DNA from: Cyclobacteriaceae bacterium
Lineage (GTDB): Bacteria; Bacteroidota; Bacteroidia; Cytophagales; Cyclobacteriaceae
Reading direction: 5' to 3'
Length of the DNA stretch: 52,204 nucleotides
Assembly (NCBI GenBank): GCA_947457095.1
Contig: CANGUK010000005.1
Location: forward strand, 1-52,204
Under the pieces are notes generated by a model. That model saw only the letters and a program-made list of their open reading frames with translations, ran no database searches and was not told where the DNA came from. A program made the position numbers and the translations under genes. Of the stretch, positions 1 through 8,273 are shown piece by piece; positions within the stretch are counted from its first letter, which is position 1; every line of letters starts with the position of its first letter.

Positions 1-81
1 GCGGCTACAGATGCTTGGGCCTGTATGGAGATCTTTCAAAAGCTGAAGAACGAGGGCTTTTTGGATGAGCTTTTTGGGTAA
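1..81 (+). CDS. 3'-5' exonuclease (RNase D-like), C-terminal fragment
   Basis: This is the last 26 codons of a gene entering from the left edge, ending in TAA at 79-81. The visible tail begins AATDAWACMEIFQKL. The A-A-T-D-A-W-A run resembles the YxxxD Exo III motif of DEDDy 3'-5' exonucleases (RNase D / WRN-exonuclease type), which sits close to the C-terminus in the short single-domain family common in Bacteroidota. The gene converges on the M16-like gene, leaving 23 bp between stops and no obvious hairpin. The family call rests on one motif and is an inference. Confidence 0.6.
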   Translation, partial: AATDAWACMEIFQKLKNEGFLDELFG

Positions 82-104
82 TTCGGTATCCACTAAGCAA
101 GGAC

Positions 105-1376
105 TTAACCTACTCGAACTTTCACCCGATCGGCACTTGAAAAATAGCGCTCCCCAATGGTTTGGAGGTCTGTGGCAGTGAATTTTTTCAGGCACTTAAA
201 CCGGTTTTCGTAGAAACTGAAATCCATACCTGCATAATAAACTGCTTTGAATTGCTCGATCAGATCAAAGGGAGAGCTGAATTTTGAAAAGAGCTGTCCA
301 ATCAGGTAATTTCTCAATATTTCAATCTCCTCCGAGTCCACAAGCACCGTACGCAGTAGGTGGATTTCTTTGTCTATTTCCTCAAAAACTTCTTCCTGGT
401 GAGCTTTTTTCACATCTGCCGCAATCATCCAATAGGCATACTGATCTAATTCCACTAAGGTGGAATGGATGCCGTAAGTATGTCCCTTGTCTTCTCGTAT
501 GTTTTTAATAAGTCTGGAGCCAAAGTATCCACCCAAGAGCGTGTTGAATACAGCTAAGGCAGGAAAGTCGGGATGGCTTTTGGGGATCGACCAAGAACCT
601 AAGCGGATACTGCTTTGCACAGCGCCTTCTTTTTCCTCTTGAAAACCCCAGGTCGAACAAGGGCTTGGCAATGCTTGTTTTTGGGCTCCATGGCTCAATG
701 GAAGCTGCTCGAGTTGCACAAGAAGCGCGTCTAGTTCCTGAGGAGTAAAATCTCCAGAAAGAAAAAGGTCACAATCCTTCCAGAGATTGGAGTCATAGTA
801 GGCTTGCAGAAGCTCAGGACTGATGCCTGAAATATGTGCTTCAGTAATTTCCTGTCCATAGGGGTGTTCAGGACCAAACAATCCTTTTTTGAAGAGTTGT
901 CCAGCTCTGGTACTTTGCTTTTCTTGGTCTAGTTTGAGACTAAGCTTGCGCTGAGACTTTCGCTTTTCCAGATTTTCTTCAGGAAATGTTGCCTCCGAAA
1001 AAAGGGAGATGAAGGTGGGAAGCAGAGTGGAAAGATGTTTTTTAATGCACAGCAAACTCAATCCCTCCTGGGTATAACTTAGGGTAGGATAGACTTCCGC
1101 TCCATGGTAATCAAAAAATTCAGCCAGCTGCTGCCCATTTGCTTTTTTCGTTCCCTCTTGAAGCATTTGCAATGCAAAGGAAGGAGTAAGTGCATGGAGA
1201 TTGGGAAGTGTAGATCTAGAACTCGCACCGATAACTTCCAATTTGACCGCGTCAATTCCTGGAGTCCGGAAGAAAAATACGGAACTACCTGAGCTCAGCT
1301 GGAGTTTCTGAGGGGCAACTAGGGCAAATTCGGAAGGGAAAGAAAATTGAGGCGCTTTAGAGCGGTCTAATGACAT
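105..1376 (-). CDS. M16 family peptidase homologue, probably catalytically inactive
   Basis: This is a 423-residue protein of the pitrilysin/insulinase (M16) fold. The N-terminal half carries the usual region leading to LQEGTKKANGQQLAEFF, but the HxxEH zinc motif expected just before it reads SFALQML, so the metal ligands are absent. The C-terminal half keeps the Arg...Tyr substrate-binding pair in GSRLIKNIREDKGHTYG. This pattern matches the non-catalytic subunit of paired bacterial M16 proteases. No catalytic partner is next to it. The ATG at 1374-1376 overlaps the porV stop (TGATG), so translation is probably coupled; a TTG one codon upstream is less likely. No clear signal peptide is visible at the N-terminus. 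It is last in the pssA-porU-porV operon. Family call is firm; inactivity is inferred from missing residues. Confidence 0.86.
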   Translation of the reverse strand: MSLDRSKAPQFSFPSEFALVAPQKLQLSSGSSVFFFRTPGIDAVKLEVIGASSRSTLPNLHALTPSFALQMLQEGTKKANGQQLAEFFDYHGAEVYPTLSYTQEGLSLLCIKKHLSTLLPTFISLFSEATFPEENLEKRKSQRKLSLKLDQEKQSTRAGQLFKKGLFGPEHPYGQEITEAHISGISPELLQAYYDSNLWKDCDLFLSGDFTPQELDALLVQLEQLPLSHGAQKQALPSPCSTWGFQEEKEGAVQSSIRLGSWSIPKSHPDFPALAVFNTLLGGYFGSRLIKNIREDKGHTYGIHSTLVELDQYAYWMIAADVKKAHQEEVFEEIDKEIHLLRTVLVDSEEIEILRNYLIGQLFSKFSSPFDLIEQFKAVYYAGMDFSFYENRFKCLKKFTATDLQTIGERYFSSADRVKVRVG

Positions 1377-2590
1377 CAATTGCTTGCAATGGAATAACGG
1401 AGAGAGAAGCGAAGCGTTTCTGCGAGAGGATGGTTTTGTACCTGAGGCACCAAGTAAGAGAAATCCAAACCAAGTCGCTTCATTGTAAACCCTCCTCCCA
1501 TGGTGAAATACCTTCTTCCACCTTTGGCCTCGTCTTCGTAAAAATAGCCCGTTCTCAAGGCAAACTTATTTGAATACAAGTATTCAACCCCAAAAGAGAC
1601 GGTAAATTCGCTGAGTTCTTCTTGAAAGCCATCAGGAGCATCGTTGAATGAACCAAACATACCAGAAATCAAGGGTCTGTTCGGGTCTTCTCCAGCAGCA
1701 ATGATAAGGTCTCCACTTGCATCCGTTGCCAAAGTTCCGTCTGAGTTGGTTTTGTAGGTAGGAGGGGTTGGTACCATCAATTTGTTTGCATCCAAAGCAA
1801 AGGTCAAGGAACTGTTAGGGTTCACATTGATCATATAGGCAGTACCTGCACGAAAAACTGTAGGTATGTAATCTAAATCTTGTGCACTGTTGTAGGTAAT
1901 TTTTGGACCTATGTTGGATAGGGTAATACCCCAAGACCAAATTCCATCTTTTTTGCCTACAAGGATTGGCTTCTGGTGATATAACCCAATGTCAGCTCCA
2001 ACACTTGTGCCTGGACGAGACTCGGTGCCCCCTGAAGCAGACATATTGCCAGAAAGATTGGAATGAATAAATCGTGCAGAAATACCCAATCCAAGGTTAG
2101 CAGAAAGTCGTCTAGAATACGTGCCACCAATGGCAATATCTCTTGGGTTAAACTCTCCGATTGGATTGCCGCGACCATCTGTGAGGGAAATATCTCCCAT
2201 ATTGAAGTAGCGCAGGTCTAGACCGAAGGCCGAATTCTCATCAATTTTTTTGTATCCAGCCAAGTAACTCAAGGACATGTCATTGACTAATTTTCCCAAC
2301 CATGGGGAATAAGAAAGGGAAAATCCCAAGCTGTCTTTGATAAAAGCAAGTTTGCCTGCATTCCAGTGTGCTGAATTTGCATCAGGGGAAGTGGCTACCC
2401 CTACATCTCCCATGGCTGAATGACGGGAGTCAGGAGCAAAGTTTAAAAAAGGAACCGCAGTAGTGATGACTCTTCTGCTTGGATCTTGTCCCGAGATGAT
2501 CACACTGTTTTGTCCGAAGGAGGTGAGTCCTGTAAGTACAAAAACAAGCGTAAAAATAGTTCTCTTATCGAATAGGGCTTTTTTGTTCAT
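1376..2590 (-). CDS. porV: Type IX secretion system outer membrane protein PorV (LptO)
   Basis: This 404-residue outer-membrane beta-barrel of the FadL-like PorV family begins with a signal peptide ending near TSFGQ. The early segment FLNFAPDSRHSAMGDVG, followed by SAHWNAGKLAF, is the family signature. It ends in an amphipathic strand (LRFSLRYSIASN). PorV shuttles T9SS cargo from the SprA translocon to the PorU sortase, and is needed for removal of the C-terminal sorting domain and anchoring of substrates. Its ATG overlaps the porU stop in an ATGA, and its stop overlaps the M16-like start. Direct neighbourhood with porU and presence of sprA in the same window support the call. Confidence 0.95.
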   Translation of the reverse strand: MNKKALFDKRTIFTLVFVLTGLTSFGQNSVIISGQDPSRRVITTAVPFLNFAPDSRHSAMGDVGVATSPDANSAHWNAGKLAFIKDSLGFSLSYSPWLGKLVNDMSLSYLAGYKKIDENSAFGLDLRYFNMGDISLTDGRGNPIGEFNPRDIAIGGTYSRRLSANLGLGISARFIHSNLSGNMSASGGTESRPGTSVGADIGLYHQKPILVGKKDGIWSWGITLSNIGPKITYNSAQDLDYIPTVFRAGTAYMINVNPNSSLTFALDANKLMVPTPPTYKTNSDGTLATDASGDLIIAAGEDPNRPLISGMFGSFNDAPDGFQEELSEFTVSFGVEYLYSNKFALRTGYFYEDEAKGGRRYFTMGGGFTMKRLGLDFSYLVPQVQNHPLAETLRFSLRYSIASN

Positions 2591-5500
2591 TGAATCACCA
2601 GTTTACCACTTACCGAATCCACTTCTGCTGAGGACTCTGAGCGTAATGTTAGTTTGTAAATATAAGTTCCTTTCGCTGGATATTTTGATTTGTGCTGTAA
2701 AAAAATCCAGTCCCATTCTCCGATTATTTCCGGGGCTTGAATAAAACGATTTTCTTCTGAAAATAGTATTTGCCCAGTTTGGGAAAAAACAGTCCAAGTT
2801 GCGATTAAATTTTCTTGAGGTCGGTTGTGCCGAAATTGGATGGAGGCTTTTTCTATGGCGGGATTCGGATAGATTTGGTGTGAGAGTATCTGTAGCCTGT
2901 TACTGTTTCGAACTTCAATGGGAAAAGTATAGGATCCTTGATTTCCAAAGTTATCCCAAGCGAGTACTTGAACCTCATTTTTCCCTTCAATCAATCCGGT
3001 TAACAAAACTTGTGCTGTTCCTTTTTCAAAACTCCCATCCAAGGCCCGGTAGGCCTGGTGAATTTGTTGTGGAGCCCCTTGATTAATCCGTAGCTGCATC
3101 GTTTTTTCAGGAAGCAGTGCTGTGCTATTGATGCCGCTTGCGTCTTGGAACTTAAGCAAAACCTCCACCTGGGTACTCGCAATTGGAGGGCTACTTTGTA
3201 TATTTTTACCAGCAAGTTCTGCGGTGATTTGTGGCCCATTCTGATCCAGAGCACCTGTTTTTTTGTTGGCTAGGGAAAGGGTTACTTCAGCGGCAGCATG
3301 TATTTTTCTAACCGAATCCCAAGCATGAATGCGAACCCGTACTTTTTTTACCGCACTCATTAGGTGATTTGGTAGCATAAACTTGGCCTCTAATTTTCCA
3401 TTGCGAACTTCTCCTTCACCAGAAAAGAGACGTTGATTTTCTTCCGTAAATTCAAGCGGAGCATTTTCATCTCCAAGAGTTCGGATTGCACTCGCCTGAT
3501 CCCAGATTTCCAAACTGTACTTGCCTTGAAAGTTTGGAAATAATGCTTGAGTGATTGGATCTTGTATTGTGGCGGTAAGCTGCAGGGGTACCAAAGTTTG
3601 CAGGGTATCAATCGAACTTTGATCGGATAGAGAAATCAATTTATCAATTCGGATCCGAGCCTCTGGAAGGGCCAACCGGAGGCTAGGATCGCCAAGTAGG
3701 GAAAAATTCCGATTGTATGACCCGTTGAGGCTTACATTTTTGGTAGATCGGTACAGTGTTCCCAAATCTGCCATTCCTGTGTTCCAAGACGCTGCCAAAG
3801 CTTGTGTGAAGGCTTGGTTGATTTTAAAATTCACAGAGCTAAAAACAGGTCTTCCTGTGGCGAGCAATCCTATGGCCCCCTTTTTTCGAGCAAATAGCAA
3901 TTCCTCCGCTGCGGATCGAATAAAGGGGCTGTCGTGTCGACCAAACTCACAGGTAGCTGTAAACCAGAGCGGGAGTTGGGCTTGACTAGGCCAATTTTCC
4001 AGGTCCTGGACCTTAAAAATTTCTTCAGCTGTGAGCGTAGTCTCATTTCCATGACCTACATAATTAAGAAAAAGGGTGCCCGAGTTGAGCGTTTCAAGCA
4101 ATGCTTTTTTTGCTGCTGTAGACTCTTGTCTTCCCCCAGACTTGGTTTGTTCATAGCGGTCTAGGTACAATTTTTGGCTTCGAAAAAAGGGAAGATTTTT
4201 CTCCAAAAAAGCTGCATGAACTTCTGAATCCTGTACATGTACTCCATTGTCTCCATCGTCTGCCAAAAAGGTGAGCGTACTGCTCGGGAAGGCCTCTCCT
4301 TGCTTTTCGTAAGCGATGCTTTTTTCTAGCCAACTTTGAGCTTCTCCAAAAGTGATGGCAGGGATTCTACCGACACCAATCTGCATGCGAGCATCCCCAG
4401 CAGTACTTTCCTCCCATTCACCCAATCCCCAATCTAGCATACCAAAGTAGTCATCTGAACTGTAAGTAGTCAGGGGGTCCAGGCTAGATCTACTCGTATA
4501 AATTGGGATTAAGTTGGGGCGGCCTCCTAGTTTTTTCTTGTAGTCAAAGGTGCCCTTTCCCAACAAAAGCACGTTTTTCAACTGCTTGTCTTGGTGGTAT
4601 ACCTTGGCAATAAAATTTCGGATGGAGGTAATGTCTGGGTTGCCATAGCCATGCAAATCGTAGATTTCAGAGGTAAACACGAGTTGGGTGGGAATGCCTT
4701 GACTGGTTTTGAAAGCCTGGAATTGTAGGGCAACATCTTTAAATTGGGGTACCGTGATGACCAGTAATTCAGGAGTTGCAGAATTTGTCAACATGGGAGT
4801 GATGGCACGGATGCCAAGCAACTCTTTTGCGTTTTTTTGAGAAAAGAGGATCCACTTTTTTCCAGTTGCTGATTTTCCTTGGGTGTAGGAGATTGGTTTA
4901 TAAAAATCACTTACCTCCCAGGTTTGAAGTCCTGTTTCCAAGGAAATTGAATTTACATCCCTTCCAAAGTAAAGTCCTTCTTTCAGGTTTGAATTAGAAG
5001 ATGGAATGCCTACCACGGCCACTTCCAAGTGCCCATTTCCTACTCCTTGAAAACTAAATCGTACTTGATCCAATTGCCCTCCCTTTGGCGTAAAGCTTGT
5101 ATGGATGGCTACTTCTGTTCCTTTTACACCATAAGTACTTGTTGGGATTGGGCTGAAATTAACCTCCTGCAGGAGATCCGCATCTGCCCAAATCCGAAAG
5201 CTTGAAGGGCTAGTTGATTGGCTCATCAACCTTGTGTGAAGGAGCCAGGGCGCTGTGGTACCACTAGTTTTCCCATAGGAAATGGCCAAGCTTTGACCTT
5301 GACGAATGGGTAGGGAATACCAAGATCTTCCAGAATTGAGAAGGTTGATTTTTTCTTCCTTGAGGGAAAGCAGTTGGTACCAGGTCGACTGGGTAGGTGG
5401 AGGATCTGCTTTTCCAGACCTTGCTTCCATCCGCTTAGGAGCCGACTTTTGAGCCAGGAGATAGCGAAGGGTGTCTGTGTAGAGGTGATGCGTGTAACTC

Positions 5501-5811
5501 AGTTCCCCTTGTTCAGTAAATCCACGTTGATGCGCACCTTCAAGATAAAAGTAGAGTTGATCGGCTACCAGCCAAGAAGGGATTTCTTGGGGGCTAAGCT
5601 GTGCGGAATCCAAACGCTGGGGGAGCATGCCTGGGTAGCCATAGATGGCCACTTCTTCCAAGCGTTGAAATCCGAGCTTTTTGGCTTGATCTGCACTAAT
5701 CATGTACACCCCTGCTTCTGTAACTCCTGCAGAGTACTTAAATGTCTGGGAGAAAGCGGTATGGCAAAATAGTCCCAGAAAAATCAAGAGGGCACAGCCT
5801 TGCTTCTTCAT
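2587..5811 (-). CDS. porU: Type IX secretion system sortase PorU
   Basis: This is a 1074-residue gingipain-like (C25) cysteine protease acting at the outer face of the outer membrane, where it removes C-terminal sorting domains of T9SS cargo and attaches the cargo to lipopolysaccharide. A signal peptide (ending CHTAFSQ) is followed by a long beta-rich N-terminal region. The C25 domain has the catalytic pair His587 (in NYVGHGNE) and Cys621 (in FTATCEFGRHD), spaced as in gingipains. The C-terminus resembles a type A sorting domain: YPNPAIEKASIQF, ending GKLVIQ. This is expected, because PorU is itself a T9SS substrate. It overlaps pssA upstream and porV downstream by four bases each. Confidence 0.95.
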   Translation of the reverse strand: MKKQGCALLIFLGLFCHTAFSQTFKYSAGVTEAGVYMISADQAKKLGFQRLEEVAIYGYPGMLPQRLDSAQLSPQEIPSWLVADQLYFYLEGAHQRGFTEQGELSYTHHLYTDTLRYLLAQKSAPKRMEARSGKADPPPTQSTWYQLLSLKEEKINLLNSGRSWYSLPIRQGQSLAISYGKTSGTTAPWLLHTRLMSQSTSPSSFRIWADADLLQEVNFSPIPTSTYGVKGTEVAIHTSFTPKGGQLDQVRFSFQGVGNGHLEVAVVGIPSSNSNLKEGLYFGRDVNSISLETGLQTWEVSDFYKPISYTQGKSATGKKWILFSQKNAKELLGIRAITPMLTNSATPELLVITVPQFKDVALQFQAFKTSQGIPTQLVFTSEIYDLHGYGNPDITSIRNFIAKVYHQDKQLKNVLLLGKGTFDYKKKLGGRPNLIPIYTSRSSLDPLTTYSSDDYFGMLDWGLGEWEESTAGDARMQIGVGRIPAITFGEAQSWLEKSIAYEKQGEAFPSSTLTFLADDGDNGVHVQDSEVHAAFLEKNLPFFRSQKLYLDRYEQTKSGGRQESTAAKKALLETLNSGTLFLNYVGHGNETTLTAEEIFKVQDLENWPSQAQLPLWFTATCEFGRHDSPFIRSAAEELLFARKKGAIGLLATGRPVFSSVNFKINQAFTQALAASWNTGMADLGTLYRSTKNVSLNGSYNRNFSLLGDPSLRLALPEARIRIDKLISLSDQSSIDTLQTLVPLQLTATIQDPITQALFPNFQGKYSLEIWDQASAIRTLGDENAPLEFTEENQRLFSGEGEVRNGKLEAKFMLPNHLMSAVKKVRVRIHAWDSVRKIHAAAEVTLSLANKKTGALDQNGPQITAELAGKNIQSSPPIASTQVEVLLKFQDASGINSTALLPEKTMQLRINQGAPQQIHQAYRALDGSFEKGTAQVLLTGLIEGKNEVQVLAWDNFGNQGSYTFPIEVRNSNRLQILSHQIYPNPAIEKASIQFRHNRPQENLIATWTVFSQTGQILFSEENRFIQAPEIIGEWDWIFLQHKSKYPAKGTYIYKLTLRSESSAEVDSVSGKLVIQ

Positions 5812-6500
5812 TTTTTACGGAAGAGCTGTTCAATTCCGGATAATAGGAGGTAGGCAAGAATTATCAAAGGGATCCCTGCTAACTGTAACCAAGTGAAGCA
5901 AAATCCCCCAAAAAATAGGAGTATATATCGGTAGGCATTCTCCTGGAAACTTGAGTTTTTGAACTTTAGCGCAATCAGAGGAAGTTCAGAAACCAACAAT
6001 AAGCTTGTTGCCCAAGCGATGATCACCAGCCCAATTGGACTAGTTAACCAAGGCGCCAATTCTGGCCAGTGGACTACCAGGTGGGGCAAGGTTGAAAGCA
6101 AAAGTGCATTTGCAGGGGTAGGAAGGCCAATGAATCGATCAGTTTGGCGGGTGTCTAGGTTAAACTTCGCTAGCCTGTAGGCAGAAAGCATAGGAACTAT
6201 AAGCGTCAAATAAGGAAGAATTTGTGAGTCGGTTTGTGCCTTGGTCAGGGAGTACAAGAGAATTCCAGGCAACACGCCAAAGGATACCACATCGGCCAAG
6301 GAGTCTAACTCTTTCCCCATATCACTTTGAACCTTCAAAAGCCTTGCGGCAAAGCCATCCAGGAAATCAAAGGTTGCTGAGAGGATTACAAAATAGGCTC
6401 CATAAAGCAATTGTCCTTCTAGAACCCAAAGGATTCCCACTACTCCTGAAAGGAGATTCAATAGGGTGATAAAGTTGGGGAGCTGTGCTTTTAGGTTCAC
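5808..6500 (-). CDS. pssA: CDP-diacylglycerol--serine O-phosphatidyltransferase
   Basis: This 230-residue polytopic membrane enzyme makes phosphatidylserine from CDP-diacylglycerol and L-serine, the committed step to phosphatidylethanolamine. The CDP-alcohol phosphatidyltransferase signature is intact: Asp48-Gly49, Ala52-Arg53, Gly62, Asp66 and Asp70 fit DG-x2-AR-x8-G-x3-D-x3-D. The rest is hydrophobic, with several predicted helices. The start is a GTG at 6498-6500 that overlaps the upstream stop as GTGA; no ATG fits the family N-terminus better. It overlaps porU downstream by ATGA. Placement directly ahead of porU and porV ties membrane lipid synthesis to a T9SS operon, a link that is inference only. 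Confidence 0.93.
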   Translation of the reverse strand: MNLKAQLPNFITLLNLLSGVVGILWVLEGQLLYGAYFVILSATFDFLDGFAARLLKVQSDMGKELDSLADVVSFGVLPGILLYSLTKAQTDSQILPYLTLIVPMLSAYRLAKFNLDTRQTDRFIGLPTPANALLLSTLPHLVVHWPELAPWLTSPIGLVIIAWATSLLLVSELPLIALKFKNSSFQENAYRYILLFFGGFCFTWLQLAGIPLIILAYLLLSGIEQLFRKK

Positions 6501-7150
6501 GAGTATGCTTTTAGGCCTACAAAAGGGTTATTTTTTTTCTCGTAACCAATGCTGGTTTCTGGGCCATGGCCAGGGTAAATCACTGTTTCTTCTGGCAGCA
6601 CAAATAGTTGAGATTTGATCTTTTCAAGTAGCATTGCATGATTTCCTCCAGGCAGATCCGTGCGGCCAATGCTGCCCCTGAAAAGCGCATCTCCTGCGAT
6701 GCAGCGCTTGCTGGCTTCATGGTAAAATGCCAAGTGACCTGGTGCGTGGCCAGGAACAAAAATACAACGCAACTTTTCCTTACCTACAAAAACTTCTTGC
6801 CCTTCCACTAGAAATGAATTGGCTTCGGAAGGAACATACTCCCGAAATCCATAGTTAGGGGCATACACTTCCACAGATTTCAAGACGGGAACTTCTAGGA
6901 TGTGGATTTGTAGGTCGACTTGAAATCGCTCCATTGCCCAAGCATTACCCAATACGTGATCGATGTGACAATGGGTATTTAGCAATTGGGTGACTTGTAA
7001 GTTTTGATCTAGCACAAAGGCTTCCAGCTCCCTTTTTTCTTCAGGCGTATAGCACCCTGGATCAATGAGTGTGGCTATTCCTGCATCATCGTAGAGCAAG
7101 TAGCTGTTCTCTTGAAATGGGTTGAAGGTGAAGCACTTGATATGGAGCAT
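6497..7150 (-). CDS. MBL-fold metallo-hydrolase (glyoxalase II-like)
   Basis: This is a 217-residue metallo-beta-lactamase-fold hydrolase. The binuclear metal motif HxHxDH is His60-Cys61-His62-Ile63-Asp64-His65 (NTHCHIDHVLG). Further ligands are visible in VPGHAPGHL, IAGDALFRGSIGR and VIYPGHGPET. Size and motifs fit the GloB-like group that hydrolyses S-acylglutathione-type thioesters, but the exact substrate cannot be read from the sequence. I chose the ATG at 7148-7150 (MLHIKCF), the usual start for this group; an in-frame TTG lies four codons upstream. It is first in the operon with pssA, porU, porV and the M16-like gene, and is divergent from the oxidoreductase at 7206. Confidence 0.88.
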   Translation of the reverse strand: MLHIKCFTFNPFQENSYLLYDDAGIATLIDPGCYTPEEKRELEAFVLDQNLQVTQLLNTHCHIDHVLGNAWAMERFQVDLQIHILEVPVLKSVEVYAPNYGFREYVPSEANSFLVEGQEVFVGKEKLRCIFVPGHAPGHLAFYHEASKRCIAGDALFRGSIGRTDLPGGNHAMLLEKIKSQLFVLPEETVIYPGHGPETSIGYEKKNNPFVGLKAYS

Positions 7151-7205
7151 GAGAAAAGTCAAAGAGATTAAAGCAAAGTAAAGAATTAGTAGCTTAATTT
7201 AGGAC

Positions 7206-8243
7206 ATGGAAATTGATTTTTTAATCATTGGACAAGGTTTGGCCGGCTCTGCCATGGGGTATCGCTTGATTCAAGAGGGAAAAAAAGTGATCCTTCTTGA
7301 TCAGCCAGAGAGAAATCAAAGTAGTCGAGTTGCAGCGGGCTTATTCAATCCTGTCACAGGAAGGAAAATGGTCAAGACCTGGAAAGGGGAAGTCTTGTTT
7401 CCTGAGATCATCCCATTTTATCAGGAACTAGAACAAGTGACTGGGAAGAAGTTTCTTACCATCCAGCCCATCTACCGTCCCTTTCTTTCCATCGAAGAAC
7501 AAAATGAATGGATGGGGCATTCGAGCGATCAGGAAATTCAGCCTTTTGTAAAGAAAATTGAGGTAGAAAGCCAGGATGCTCGCCTCAAAGATTCGTTTGG
7601 TGGAGTTCTGCTTCAGTATTCGGGTTGGTTGGATATTCCTGCTTTTTTGGAAGGAATGGCCACTTTTTTTGGGGATCGATTACATCAAGAAGAATTTAAG
7701 GAGGAGGAATTGGTGCGGCTAGGGGAGTATTGGCAGTACAAGCAGTGGAGGGCAAAGGCCTTGATTTATTGCAATGGATTAGGGGCGATGCGTTCCCGTT
7801 TTTTTTCATTCTTGCCTTTTGCTCCCGTGAAAGGGGAGATATTGGAAGTGAAACAAAATTTTGATCCTCCTTTCATCGTCAATCGTGGAGTGTTTCGGGT
7901 TCCTTTACCCAATGGAAATTTTCGAGTGGGGTCCACCTATACCTGGCATGACTTGGATGAGGGTCCTACGGCAACTGCCTAAAAAGAGTTGCTGGACAAG
8001 TTGACCGAGGTGGTGCGTGTGCCTGTTCAAGAAGTTTGTGCACACAAGGTGGGAATTCGGCCAGCAACAAAAGATAGAAAACCATTTTTGGGTAAACATC
8101 CTGAAGAGTCACGCGTTTATGTCTTCAATGGATTTGGAGCGAAGGGTGTTTCACTCGTTCCCTATTTTAGTGCTCAAATGCGGGATTTTCTTCTTGAAAA
8201 CAAGCCTTTGGCTGCCGAAGTATCGATCTCTCGGTATATTTAG
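7206..8243 (+). pseudogene. FAD-dependent oxidoreductase interrupted by an in-frame stop
   Basis: Two same-frame segments (7206-7982 and 7983-8243) together encode about 345 residues of a DAO-type FAD-dependent oxidoreductase. The N-terminus has the dinucleotide-binding GQGLAGSAMGYRL motif. The second half contains HKVGIRPATKDRKPFLG and VFNGFGAKGVSLVPYFS, the C-terminal FAD-contact region. A TAA at 7980-7982 separates GPTATA from KELLDKLTEVV. There is no frameshift, so a single substitution (for example from AAA, GAA or CAA) explains it. The short upstream product would lack the C-terminal flavin-binding part and is unlikely to work. It may be a true nonsense mutation or a sequence error. It lies 30 bp upstream of the Omp85-like gene, so polarity on that gene is possible. 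Confidence 0.85.
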
Positions 8244-8273
8244 TATATTTAAAACCTAACTCTATCGTTGGAA

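Noticed and set aside
7989-8243. Separate small gene downstream of the oxidoreductase
   Set aside because: It is in the same frame as 7206-7982, starts only from TTG, and encodes the missing C-terminal part of the same FAD enzyme.
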